Positions 46,202 through 59,700 of a stretch of 64,000 nt of DNA are shown here, one piece after another; within the stretch, counting starts at the first letter, position 1; every line of letters begins with the position of its first letter. The notes below the pieces were generated by a model that was not told where the DNA came from, made no database searches, and worked only from the letters and a program-made list of their open reading frames with translations. Source of the DNA: Hydractinia symbiolongicarpus (Eukaryota > Cnidaria > Hydrozoa > Anthoathecata > Hydractiniidae); NCBI RefSeq assembly GCF_029227915.1, contig NC_079885.1:5704001-5768000 (forward strand). The letters are read 5' to 3'. Both the position numbers and the translations under genes were made by a program.

Positions 46202-49200
46202 ATGGTTCACTTAATTGAACATCAGAAGTTGATTGATGAGTTGAATACTCTGGAAAATTATTCACCCCAAGAAAGACTTAATCATGCTAAAACAAGAAGG
46301 CATGGACAACTAGAAGCATATTATGAAAGAGAAAACAATCCTGATTCATTTCCATACACCAAGGCAAGTCATAACAAAAATATACGGTTTGACAAAAATA
46401 TTGAATTGATTGAGGCAGCTGCCAGAAATGATGCTGAAGAAGGTAAGTACTAGTGTTATTCGTACTACTATGTTCATTTCAACTGTGGATTTTCTATCAG
46501 TGTAGCTACAATGCCTCTAGTGATTATTTCAATAAATTGTTGTTTATCTTGTTGTAAAACCTATTTGCTGAGGTCTAAGGTATAGCATGTAACATGATAA
46601 TTAAATGGCAGTTATAAGTAATATAATAAATGTGTTCAGACTTCGTGACAATAGATGTCCGTGTTTACTTCACTAAAATACAACTAAATACAAGAGAGCC
46701 TTGTCTCGCTAAGTCCAGTCATAACAAAAACGTAACTATACATGTATGCGATAGTTATCACCTTCGCATGAGCTTTCGGTAGTGTCAGAACTTTTGTTGT
46801 TATTGTTAACCTATTGTTAAACGCATGAGCTATTTTTGCATGTTGAAATCAATAGAGTTCATTTGTTGTTCGCGAAATTTAATTAGCTCATCTGAACTGC
46901 ATGTGTCCTATTGTTGTATTTAATTGCTATAGTCGTCAAGAGATCAATGAACAAAAAAAAATTTAACAAAATTTAAGTTTCATTAGATCGCATTTTAAAG
47001 TTTAAGAATGAAAAACGGCTATAAAAAGCTTCGTTAGATCGTGTTTTAAGAGTTTAAGAACGAAAAACGGCGATATAAATGCTTTTAATGTGTTATGTTC
47101 GTTAATTTTTCTAAAAAAATATATTTTAATAGCCTTCGTGATCTTTAACACTTTTTAACAATAACATGCATGTTACATGTGACAACAAAAGGATTCATCA
47201 AATCTTATTGTTCTGACTTGCGCATGACGATAACAATAGAAAGCAATTCATGTATAAACAAAAGATATGTGAACGTTCTTTATGTGGACATGAGATTGTT
47301 ACATGACGTCGTAAAAATCGCGTACATGTGAAGTTACATTCAAGCGGTACTGTATATACCTTGCTATTAGTGCATACACTGCCTACACAAGGGCGCTGAC
47401 TTGCCAAAAACACCTGTTTATATAATGGAAATCTTGGGCAAGTTTTTGAATAAATATTGCGCTTTTTGTCTGATAACTCCTGAAGAACTCATTTGAATTA
47501 TGCAAAACAGCACTTTCAATTTCAACGACTTAGTCATAAATAAATCAAAGTAAACAGATTTGTATGACTTTATTGACTATATATATATATATTAATATAG
47601 CAAATTGTATCAAATGAAGCTTTAAAAAATTCTTTTCCTGATACCATTGCAGCATATCTGCCATTATGTTTTTGTCAAAGTTATGTGTTGAAATTTTGGG
47701 ATACAAGGATTGATACTCTGCCATTAATAAAAACTCATGTTGCTAGAAAAGACATGTTTGGCCCATCCAATTTTTATCGATGGACGAAATCATATTGACA
47801 CAAACTCTATGTTTTTCTGAGCTGGTAAGCTCCTGTAGAAATGTAATATAAAACATTGGTGCTTTACTACAACAAATTTTTTTTATAATTTTCAAAATGG
47901 ATGTGAGCTTTTTCTGGCAAAAATGTTTTTAAAATCATTGAACTCAATGAAAGTGCCCCCATAATTTTGCGCTGATCTCCATATACAAGGAGGCCAATAA
48001 ATGTAAAGCCTGTGTAAAAGTAAGTTTGCGCAATTTTAGGGGTCCAAGTTTGTTTTTTTGGTTTTCTCTTCACAATTGAAATTAGTGTTTTCAATACCTT
48101 GACCAGAAAAAGAACATAAATTAGCCCTAAAATACCCACGCTTCTGATGTATGCTATGGTTGTATACATGTTTATGGCGTTTTTAGCTTATATATTAATA
48201 AATTTTCGATATAAAAAATTATATTTTGGGCTTACTGCTCAAAAATAACAGTGGCCATTTAAATTGATTGTTTTGTTTTTCAGTTGTTAGCTTTATGAAT
48301 GTCAAATGGAGTCCAAATTTGCAAAATGAAGATGGTCTCAGTGCATTGCATCAGGTTAATAGCTTTGGTTTATTTGAAATAAGTCTCTGCGTTTTTTATG
48401 TTCTTTTTTTGTGTTTGTAAGAACTTATTTGAACATGTTGACAGGCTGTGATTGAAGATTGTGAAGATGTGGTTGATGTTCTTGTGAAGCATGGTGCTGA
48501 CCTAAACATAAAAGATGCTGATCTGTGGACTCCACTCCATGCTGCAGTTGCTTGCGGTAATTATGAATTGGTCAAGTATTTGGTGGACAATGGAGCCAGT
48601 CTAGTTGAAATAAATACAGATGGTAACATGCCAATTGATCTCGTTGAAGATAACGAAGACGTAGAAATATTTCTTGATGAAGCTATGGCAAAAGCAGGCA
48701 AGTGCAGTATTTTACAGAACTGTTGTTTCAGTTTGAAATATTTCAAAAATTTGTTTAGTCATTTTCATATTACGGAAAAAACGAAATTTTTTAAATATCC
48801 AGTAGCATATGACAATGTGAACTGTTAAAGGTTTTAAAATCTTTTTTTTTATAAGGACTGTAATTTTAAGAACTTTTGACACCCTTTTTAATTTAGAGAT
48901 GGTGTAAATTATTTGTCTATGAAGGTAGTAAAAATTTTAAAAACTAATTAAAAAGTCTTGATTAAGAATATTTTTGGAATGCGTTCATCTAATAGAAAAT
49001 GATGTAGGTAATCCACAACTGCAGGGTTGGTCCATACATGTTGGACTTAAATTTAACTCTTAAAAACATACATCACACTTTATACAATTATTACGCTCTT
49101 CAACATGTTCAATAATATACATGCAGGTCATCAGCACCAGATTGTGAATTTGAAAAAAACTGCCAAGCATTTACCTTTTTGAATTATCCAGATTCTACTT

Positions 49201-52200
49201 GGGACAAATGTTACATCCACAAAAGTTTTCTTGTTCAGTTATTACATAGTTTAATCATTTCATATTTCTAATAACAGGTACAATTTTACTCACAATTGGG
49301 ATAATCTGATACAATAGGTCTAAAACTTGTGTAATTGCAAGAAATGAAAAAGGAAGTTTGTTTTAACCACTCAAAAATTCAGCTTTTCAAAGGAGATGTT
49401 CTTTCCTCCTAAAGAATGCACAAATTCAAAAAAATATGTGTAATTTGTTTATTGACTATTTACACATACGTAATTACTAAGATTGACGTCAATAATTAAA
49501 TTTAGTGAAACCATTACAGTGAACTTTTAATTTTCAGGCCAAATAACTGACGTCATCTCCTGTGTGGGTAACTAAGGACCACCTGGGACCACTTTCCTAA
49601 AGCTGAGTTAACCCATCTGTTCCAGAACAGTTGGTTAATGACGTTATCAAAATACCTTTAAAACCCCTATAAAGTGGCTGTTTTTGTTTAATTTGTTAAC
49701 TTTATTGTCACTACGTCTTGAATATGAATATCATATCATAGAGTGATGTCAATATCATTTTTAAAAGCTACAAGTCATCTGGTCACTAGGGACCACCTGG
49801 GACAAAAATAGAACCAAATTTCTAAAAAAAAGCTTTGAGTAGAACAAATTCTACGAGAATCTATATTATCAGATTAGTGCTAATTCTTACCTTTCTTTCC
49901 AATTTTCTATTGTACTTTGTAGTATGTTCAGCACATCTACATTAATTAAATGTGCAATTGCTGGTCGTTCCTGTTAAACATGTGCTTATAACAAACAAAT
50001 TTAATTCTATGGTTTTGATTTCTTCTCACTTTGATGCAATATATGAAATATACTTACTTATTGGTAAGACATTCTAACATAAAAGTAAAATTCAGAGATA
50101 TTTTTTTTGCACAAACTTAATGCAAGAAAGTTATTGTATGTTTTTACGCAGAACTTCTGTACAACTTGCTATATATGTGTAAAATAAATTTTGAAACACA
50201 TACACAGTGTTCATAATTTTTTTCTTTTTATAGGTTACACTGAGGAAGATTTAGAGAACATAAGAAATGAAATTCCTAATCAGATGTTGGAAGATTTGAA
50301 AGACAGTGTTCAGAACAAAAGAGATTTAAATATTGTTGGGGAACATGGTGAAACTGCTGTATGTATTTTTTTAAAAATATCTGAAATTTAATTTGTGATT
50401 AATAATGAGCAACAACAGAAAAACTTGTTCTGAAATTGTTTTGACAACCACGTCTTAGTTACTCTCAGAATGGCAGAGGAAAACTTTAAATTTGATATTT
50501 GCTGATGTTCCTGTTTGTTTACGTGTCTGGAAATGCTCCTGAACTTTTTTTTAACTGTTGGTCACCCCGATGCAGGACATGACATAACAATGAACAGACT
50601 TTCAATTATAGTTGGCCTCATTCTGCCTAAATTTTAATCCGGTCCCTGGTTATGCAGAAATACGCTTTTTACCGCACATATGTGTTTAGGCATGAAGTGA
50701 ATTATGTGGGCAAATGACTGCTTTCTTATGTCTGTAAAAGCCTTCCCACTTTATGGATAATACGAAAAAGCAAAATGTGAAGTCACAGAACGATGTAGTA
50801 AGGCTTTGCAATCTTTATCGTTGACTTTAACAAAATCTTAGCTACACTAATTATTATATATTGTTAAAAAATACAGCGATTTTTATGGGTTTATCAAGGC
50901 ATACAATCCACCTCACACCTGGCTAAAATCTTATGAACTGGCCTGGAACTGTATTGCATCAATTAAGTACTCTTACTGTATTTGAGCAAGCATCCAGTCT
51001 GAAAAATAATTACTTTTGACATAAAATAAAAAAATCACTGTATTATATAGAAGTTTTTATAACAGACGCAAGTTTTAAAACATTAAGAAGTGAGTTGCCT
51101 TTAACTAAAAAAGACGTTTAATAAAAAATGTTGGGAAACATATTTGAACTGTCTTATTTTAAAATTTGACAACAATTGATAACAATCCAAAGTTTTTGAA
51201 TTCTTTAAAAGACAGTTATTATTAGCTTAATTTTACAAAAAAAAAGTTTAATGATAGGGTTTAACCACTATAGACGGGTTGCACAATTTGACCAACAACT
51301 ATGACTAGGAAACAAAACTTTTATCTTGTATTTTTTATGGGTAGATGAATTTGAAAAACCTTTCTCCTATAGATGCACATTGCAGCAGCAAATGGATACG
51401 AGGAGGTTGTGAATTATTTACTTGACCATGGTGCCAGAATCGACGTTATTGATCATGACTGCTGGCAACCTATACATGCAGCTGCTTGCTGGGGTCAGGT
51501 ATATAACGAGACATGTTTTATAATGTACTCCAACTACTTAAACTGTGTTTTCAAAGTGAAAAAAAGGAGAATATATTCTTAAGGTCTCTACATTATGATC
51601 ACATTTCAATGTTATATGGCATATATGGGTAAAAATAAATGTTTTAATTGGCATATTGTTGTTTACCTGGTCAAATGAAAGCAAGCTAAACCTTTGTAAT
51701 CTGATTCATATCTATGACAAAGTGTGTAATGATGTATACCGTTTTGTTTGTTTTGATTAATTCATTTAAAATCTTTCAGGAAATTTTTTTATTCCATACA
51801 GCTTTTTGAACAGGGGGATTTTGGTTTTGCTACGCATGTGCCAAGATTTTCCTAAAAAAGCCTTAACAGAGTAACTTTATTAGAAAAAGCTTTGTGAAAT
51901 AAATGAATTTCCTGATGTGTTTTGTTTTCATTTTATAAATGTATGTTTTATTTGTTAGGACAAAATCATTGAGATATTAGTAAATCATGGTGCGGATCTG
52001 GATGCTGTTACAAAAGATGGGGAAACTCCTATCGGTAAAATAAATTTTATTCTGTGTGTACACATTCTTTTAGTGAGCAACACAAGACACAAAAATTGAT
52101 ACTCAGTAGTATGTTTCTTCTTGTGAACGATCATGTTTTTGCCATCCAACCACCTATTTTATGTTTCTAGTAGTTTTACGGAGCAGAATTCTAAAAGACT

Positions 52201-54242
52201 GCTCTAGAGATTTGAACCTATAGAATAAAACAACTAAAAATGACACATTAAATGTAGTACACATTAGAGAAGGGTTGAAATAGTGCAATGCAGTCAGTTA
52301 TTGAGTGAATGTAAACTTAATCAGACATCAATGTTTTTGCTCCAACTGTTTTGTTAATGTTTGTTTGTACTTTGTTACTATAAGACTGTTCTTGAACAAA
52401 TTTGTCTCCCACTCTGGATTTTTTGGCAATGTTTGGTTGTGTTCTTTTAAGTTTGAATACAGAAACACATTCTTAGTTGTTTTTTCAGGCCACTAGGAAC
52501 AGTTTTTGACAAATGATAACATAGGACAAGACTATTGTGTTGACAACTAGATTTCTAAAGTTAGGCAACTTTATTAAATTAAATTGAAGTTTGTTGACAA
52601 ATAGGGCAAAAATTTGTGTTGCATTATTATTTTTTTATTTGCAAGTTTTCGTTTTGTCTTTTAGACTTGACAGAAGATGAAGAACTCCAGGGTATGATTA
52701 TTGAGTTGAAGGAATCTGGACATAAAACCAAAGAGCTAAAGAGAAGCCAAAGTAACAGCTCCAGGACGTGAGTTATTTTTTATTTTTTTTATCAGTAAAT
52801 GAATTATTCCAAGTTTTCCTGCTTTCCAAGCTTTTTCGATTAATCGTCTTAAACTATTTCTACAATTTTTTTGTCATATACGCCACCTATAAATGATTGC
52901 GTGTACACTATTCCATTGCAGAAAAATTATTAAAATTATTTGTCTGCCTCTTATCTGTAGGATTTGTGTATTATCATTTGTGACAATGTAAAATTTTTTG
53001 TTCACAGGTTATCAGTGCGGCGTTCAAGCATAGTAGAAAAACACAAAATATCTCTAAATGATGCGAAACAAGAAGGAATATTTAGACAGAATCCAGAATT
53101 TTTACATGTTGTAATAAAAACGGTATGCCTCAGATATTTTTTATAAATTGTTCTTTAATTAATGACTGATTGATGATCATTGTTTATCATTGTTTTTGTG
53201 AGATGACTATAAGGATACAATAGACAACTTCATCAGAAATAATGTCAAAATGTCAGTAGTTTTAGGATTAAATTGTCAATCAGAATTATTTTCATTTTTG
53301 TAAGCATTATCTTATATTTTGATCTGTGTTTAATTTTTTAATTAATTCTACAATGATTATACTGTTCTAATGTTATATAAATCATTAAAAAAAATTCATT
53401 TGAAAAAAATTTGTGGTTACAATAAAATAATCCTTTTTATAAAGAGTACCTACTTGACCCCTTTGGACGAACGCCCTGGTAAAATTTTACTAAAATTTTA
53501 TGTTTTTCAAGCTTTTGTAGTATATAGTGTAATATTAAAAGTTTTCAGACTTTATTCAACACTAGTCAAAAAGTGGGCAATGAAATGCCAGATGCACAGA
53601 AATTAAATGTAGTTGGGAATGATAAGAGCTATGTTCATTCCAACATTGAAATTAAGTACGAAAAGCTACCAATATCTTTCAGGATGATGATGTTGATGAC
53701 GAAGAAGGGAAGCAAAATGTTTCATCTTCAGCTTTAAAAACATTTTCTGGACATACTGAACCACCTACTCCTGAAGAGAAAAATCAAACCAAAGTAGAGA
53801 TATCTCCACATTCAAAAAGCACAAATTCAGATCAAGCAGTTTCTTACAGAAAAATTGAGGAAAAAATTACAATAGAATCTGATCGGTCAGCTGCTTCATC
53901 AAAAAACACATCACCACAAGTAAATCGTAAGGAAAACTCTACTTTAAAAAAACTTTCACAAGTTCAAATAATCTTGTAATTTACATTGTGTTTATAAAAT
54001 TTCATATATCTTTTGCATGTTGTACCTTATCTCCTTTTTTGTTTTAAGGATCTCCTCCATTGGCAGAAGTTGATGACAATGATACTGAACATAAAAACAA
54101 TGGCTTAGAAACAAATACTAATAATATTGACGTAGAAAAAGGTGAAGTCCACACAAGTCATAACACAGCTGCAAAAAACCACAAAACTTTGAACGAATCC
54201 ACAGATATGAGTGTTAAGAAAAAGTGTTGTGTCATCTTGTAA
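46202..54242 (+). CDS. PPP1R16: PP1 regulatory subunit 16 (MYPT3/TIMAP-like), prenylated
   Basis: Membrane-anchored targeting subunit of protein phosphatase 1. Exons: 46202-46442, 48284-48354, 48445-48697, 50234-50358, 51373-51498, 51959-52034, 52665-52767, 53008-53122, 53693-53936, 54049-54242, giving 515 residues (human 16A and 16B are 528 and 567). The PP1-docking KNIRF (residues 59-63) precedes the ankyrin array at the place of the family's KVSF. Ankyrin repeats include EDGLSALHQAV, LWTPLHAAVACGNYELVKYL, GETAMHIAAANGYEEVVNYL and CWQPIHAAACWGQDKIIEIL, with the usual break between repeats 2 and 3. A basic Ser-rich stretch (LSVRRSSIVEK) and a long acidic Ser/Thr tail follow. The C-terminus KKKCCVIL has a CaaX box (CVIL, Leu last, favouring geranylgeranylation) after basic residues, as expected for membrane anchoring. 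Intron 3 uses a GC donor. Confidence 0.92.
46975..47085. repeat. Copy of the TTTAAGAACGAAAAACGG tandem repeat
   Basis: Two units with TTAGATCG(C/T)(A/G)TTTTAAAG, TTTAAGAA(T/C)GAAAAACGG and CTATAAAA or CGATATAAA. Related to 34150-34325 and to the inside of the element at 27835-28912. In PPP1R16 intron 1. Confidence 0.6.
47867..48169 (-). CDS. Unclassified 100-residue ORF with two hydrophobic segments
   Basis: Antisense within PPP1R16 intron 1. It has hydrophobic stretches VGILGLIYVLFLVKVL and YFYTGFTFIGLLVYG separated by a Lys-rich loop (IVKRKPKKQTW). No family recognised. The sequence composition looks more protein-like than the surrounding frames, but it may be chance or a mobile-element relic. 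Confidence 0.2.
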   Translation of the reverse strand: MYTTIAYIRSVGILGLIYVLFLVKVLKTLISIVKRKPKKQTWTPKIAQTYFYTGFTFIGLLVYGDQRKIMGALSLSSMILKTFLPEKAHIHFENYKKNLL

Positions 54243-56735
54243 TCACAATGATGGAAATATCTTTATAAAGAAGAGCAGCGTGGTTTACTTGAAGCGAACT
54301 AACTGAAGATTCATAGTTTTATTTTTAACAACATACTTTTGAACACACATTCTCGAAACAGAAGATATTGTAAAGAGTTCAGATAAACATTTTGATGTTC
54401 CATTTTTCTGGATTTTACGTTCGTTTTTGACAGGTCATCTATCAATTTAGGTGAAAGCTATCAAGTTTTTATCATTTTCCTATTTTACATTTCAACAATC
54501 AACACGCAAATGCCTAATTGGAATTTGTGACTAAACAAAACGAGTGCAAAAAGAAAAAGAAAAAAAGATTTTTGACAGCTTACTTCAAGTTTTTAAAATT
54601 CTTTCTAAATATCAATGATAAAGCAGCTTAAATGTATATTATGTATAATTTTTTTTATGACAAAAGCTTGTAGGTAGAAATATTGCAAAAACATTGAAAA
54701 ACACAAACACATTCGTGATAACGTTAGAACAGGTTGTTTTAATTAAAGTAAGTATAAACAAGAAATAGATGAAATACTTTGTGAGTTTTTATATCTTGTT
54801 TATAAAACCTTTTGTGGAAAGGCATTCTTTGAATCAAAGGAGATAAATTCAACAATTCTTTTGGTTTTAATGTGTATTAGGTGTTCGAAAAAAGATATAA
54901 TTTTTGTTTTTGTTATGTATGTGTGTAGTGTCAGTTTCAGATTATGTAGAGCTTATTGTCCTAACTATGATGGAAATAAAAAATTGGTGGTATTTGCTGT
55001 TTTTTGTGAGTCCAAAACTCAAAAGTGAAAGAAGTGGCCCTTCTCTTACAAGCAGGATAACATTTTCTGAATTACTACCAACAGATAAATAAAACCACAT
55101 TTTGTTTAGCTTTGAAATGCGTTTTTTAATAACCAACACCAGAATTTAAATTTTTTCCTGCACCATTACATGTGGCTCTCAGAGACTCCAAGGTTTGGTT
55201 TTTCAGTAAAATCAGCAACCAACGCCAATGTTTATTTTTATCGTGAGTTTTTCTTAGGTATTTTCAGGGATAGAAGTTTTTATATTGTTTTAAATGGTTT
55301 TTTGGAAGATTGTAATTTATACTTTATTTACTTGGTTGTCGTCGTCAAAATGTGTTTAGAATATTTTTTATTTTGTGAACATACATTGTTCTGTGTCAAT
55401 GTGTATAAAATGAAATCTTTTACTGTGAGTAAGAGTTGTCTAATCCAAATATGATTTAATTTTAACATGTTTTCTTTTGTAATGTACCAATGCAAGGTTT
55501 TGCTAGAATCGGAGCTGTTATACACCGTTGAAACTTTCTGCAAAAGAGAAAAAATTATGAAATTCTATGGTCTTAAATCCCTCGTAACAGTGATCTTCAT
55601 TATCAGACTTTTAATCTCACTTAGCATTTTTAATATTTTAACTCGCTTGCTACTATTGTATGTGAACACACCTGATTTTCCTAATGCTTCATTGTTACAT
55701 GCTTCAACAGATACAAAGGCAAGAAATTCATATGCAATGAATAAATGTTTGCCTGACTTTGTCAGGTAGGTTTCGACAAAACAAATACATCAGCTAAATA
55801 CGAGGGAAAAATTAGTAAATCAGTAGAAAAATAAATGCTTGATTCGGAAAGTTGACTAGTGGAAATGTTTTGTCAAATGAATAAAATGAAGATTAGATAA
55901 CACCCTGCAGTGTAGATGAGGGGTGGAGGTCGGGGTGATACTTTACGAGTAGTAAAACATGGCTATGCTGGCATACTACTGCACAATTTGAATTTCAACT
56001 GCTTGTTGGCTAACATGTTTTTACATTCCTTTTTTTCTAAGCCGAGATAAAAATTGTCGCAAACTACACTATTAAGTATCTGTTGAATCTTCGTTCAAGT
56101 CCATAAAGTTCTATGAATATAATTTCTGTCTGACAATTATAAAATCATCAAAGAGTCAACGGTTTAAAAAGTCACCGGTTTTGTCCATCGAAACCAGAAT
56201 ACCATATGATTTACCCCCGTTATTTTACGGCAGTATTTTCTGTTTCGTAAAGTTCCATACAGGAATTGTAAAAATGGTAAGACATAATTTGTAGTTTTTT
56301 CACATGTTTTAAAACCTCTCAAATCAGCAGAAGAACTATGTGACAAGCTGGTTTACAGAACTGTATGAGCCAAATGTAATATTTTGTTTCTTATGCTACT
56401 ACATTTTGCATGTCATAACATAACAACCCTTGCAAGAAGGTTTATGAATTAGTTTTTGATAGATTGTTTATCAAACCGACAATATAACTTATAAAGGAAA
56501 GGAAAGGAAAATTATTTTAAAAAAAAATACTGTTAAACCTTTCAATATGTTTATGTATTTTATTTCACTTAATTATTTAATGAGAGTAGTGTGAATAATA
56601 ATTTGAGATGATAAAATAAAGTCAGAAGCGATTAGTTGACATGATGAGAGGATAAAGTTTACTTTTTCTTATTTCAGTATGCTTAATATTTAACACTTGT
56701 TTTTTAACTACTGCTTAGCAAAAGTTATGGAATAA
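54243..56735. other. Intergenic region between PPP1R16 and B3GALNT2
   Basis: Mostly AT-rich 3' UTR-like and spacer DNA. A 100-codon frame at 55467-55769 starts MFSFVMYQCKVLLESELLYT and has a hydrophobic centre (LVTVIFIIRLLISLSIFNIL) before a GTAGGT donor-like site. Its phase does not fit the B3GALNT2 exons, so I do not call it a gene. Confidence 0.4.
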
Positions 56736-59700
56736 ATGTCCTGTCAAAGTTTTGTTGTGGTTGCTGTCATTACTTGCATCGTTGCATACATTTTACAAAT
56801 ACAGTTGTATAATGAATTAGGTAAGTTCACTACACATATTATCCAATCAACCTTTAATATCTTTCTTTTTGTTCATTAGTCCTTGTTTACTTACTCTCTT
56901 GATTATTATTTGTTTGTTTATGCTTTATTTATTATTGATGTACCGCTTTTCATATTTAGCACGCCAACCTTTAACACCCTTCTTTTTATTCATCGGTCGT
57001 TGTTTATTTACTCTCTTGATTGTTTGTGTGTGTGTGTGTGTTTGTTTGTTTATGCTTTATTTATTATTAATGTACCACTTTTGATATTTAGCACCCCAAC
57101 CTTATTTAATCGTGGGTGTGTTATCATCCAGAGATCATTTTCCACACAGAGAAATTCTTCGTAAAGGCATCAAAAATCAATATACAAAAAAAAGGTAATG
57201 AAATCGATATCAGATTTTTCCTGAATCTCACAATAAAGGTAACAGGTATAGATCTTATCAAAGGAGATTTTAAGGTTCTGTTTATCTATTATATTTGATT
57301 GAATTTCAGTTTCGTATGCTGTTGATGTACTTATGCTGGACATTATGCTGCAACATACATTGAGACAGTACTGTTAGTTTTAAGGACTCAAACTTCTTGT
57401 TCACTCAAACTTATGCATCCCAGGAAAATTCTGTTTTGTTCAGCAAGGTCTTTGAAAAAATTTGTTAAAATCTGTGTACGTGATAAATGTAAAATTCTGA
57501 AATCAAAGATTTTCATGGAACGTTTATGTGGTAACTTTTAGTTTAATTAAATTTTCTCTTTTTAGGATACTTGTGAAATTTATCATCAGTAAGGAACCAT
57601 GTCTGATACCATTTAATTATCGATTGAATCCTTATGAATGTGAGAAGGATGACTTTACACAAACACATCTAGGTATGAGAAGTATTGACACGATACATAA
57701 GAATCTCTACGAAACAAAATTTCTACATAACAGAAATTTGTGCAAAACTGAAAATGATGTAATTAAATAGCACTCAAACTTAATTTTTTTGGCATTAGTG
57801 GGACAAATCTGATTCATATCTGAATAATTTTTTTCTCACAAATTCAACTGTGATTCAAATTCTAAATTTAAATATCATATTGGAACACCTCAATGGTGAA
57901 ACACTGAAATCCTTATGTGAAAGAAGTGATTGTGAAATGAAGTTTAAGCAACGTCAAAGAATTCATTATATTAAGGTCCATATTTTTTTAACTTTGTTGT
58001 ATTACTTACCACAAACCCAATCACAGTTAATTAGAGTTTTTTTTAGCTGTAACTTTTGGTGCAACTTTTTTTACATTCAAAATTCTATTCCGAAAAAGTA
58101 TTTTATTAAATATAGGATCGATTAATGGTGAATGGACTACGTTCCTGACACAATCTGCCTTCCCCTAATTCTATGGTGCCCAAAAGGGTCGAAACTTTTA
58201 AAATGATTTGACACTACTACAAATTTGCATTGCACCAGAACAGGACATATGTTTGTCACCTTGCATTAAAATGTCTTCACTATTGAATAACTTGTTCATT
58301 CAAATGTAGGATTGATGGATTTGCATATTCTCTTAATCATAATCTACTACAGACTGTTTTATAGTTCATCACATATAATGAGGTTTTTTTCCTTTTCCTC
58401 TTTTCAGAATCCATTCACACACATGAGGTGAAGCAAAACTCACGTGCAATTACATATGCTACTGATGGACCCATTGGAATTGATTTTGTTGTAAGATCTC
58501 TGAATTTGATGCGCAATAACAACAAGTGAATTTGACCATAGGAGCAAGTACTAAGCTGTAGACGGTTGTTTGTTTTAAAGGATTTTAAAGTGTTTTGATT
58601 CCTATAAGCAGATGCAATGCATTACATTTAGCTACACATAAAGAGGCTTAAAAGCACAAAAACACAAGTGCTTTCATTTGTATTATATAGGTACATCATG
58701 ATGTTGTTATCAAGCAACTGGGTTTGTTTGATTTTAAAAACGATGGTTTCATTGGAGCGTTGAAAGTCATTTTATACAACACTGTTACCCATGTAAGTAG
58801 CATGCTTCATAAAACATTAATTGTCGAATGTCTAAAAAGACATGATGAGGTAACATTGAAATTTGATGTTCATAAATGTCTAAGAATTTTTAGCTTCTAG
58901 AAAATATACTTTACTGAGAAGCTGTAAGTTATGTTCTTTTTTTCTTCATCTGTACTAATAAAATTATTACTAGTTTTAAAGCTTTCTTTACGTTAGGACA
59001 CCGAGCATATCTTTTCCCGATTTCGCCGTCAGAATGACATTAAAGAAAAGAGAAAATTCTGCAATTTGATCATTTAAAGTCGTGCACGCAAAAAATATAA
59101 ATCTTGAATTTGGTAGAGTATCTCACATTTGAAAATAGATGAAAAATACAAAATTTAATTCCATTTATTCTACGGTCACATAGCATAATGGCGCAACTGG
59201 GAAGGATAGACAAATATTACTTCGGGACAACATATCAGGATTTGTATCCATTATAGATATTATCGTAAATTTACATGATCGATGTTGATTTAGGAACCTG
59301 TGATAGCATCATCATTTGTTTCATTCAAAAGTGGACAGCTACACGAATCATTTCGTTATAAAACTGTTCAAGAGTACATGCTACCGAAGGTAGATGAAAC
59401 ATTAGTTGTTCACAAGAAAACTTTATTTTGGCATGTTTCTTTTGTGTATGTTAAACTACTAAACTTTTGTGTATGTTAAAATTTGTGTCGAATTTAAATT
59501 GAATGTCGAACGTATAATGTTACACAAGACCAACGTCTGATGCAATTTTAAGACAGTCAACTGATGGAGATGAAAATTTTTTCTCACCTCAGAACGATAA
59601 ACCTTTTATATGGTGTTTCCAGAGTTTTTCATCGATTTATGTTTACATAAAGGGTTTTCGCGGCAGTCTCGTTGTTGAAGGAGCTACTTCAGATGATCCG

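Noticed and set aside
55467-55769. 100-codon frame with a hydrophobic centre, considered as the first exon of B3GALNT2
   Set aside because: Ends in phase 2 while exon 2 needs phase 1; the exon at 56736-56820 fits phase and gives a proper signal anchor.
56869-57164. Hydrophobic frames upstream of B3GALNT2 exon 2
   Set aside because: They run through the duplicated pyrimidine-rich intron end and GT microsatellite.
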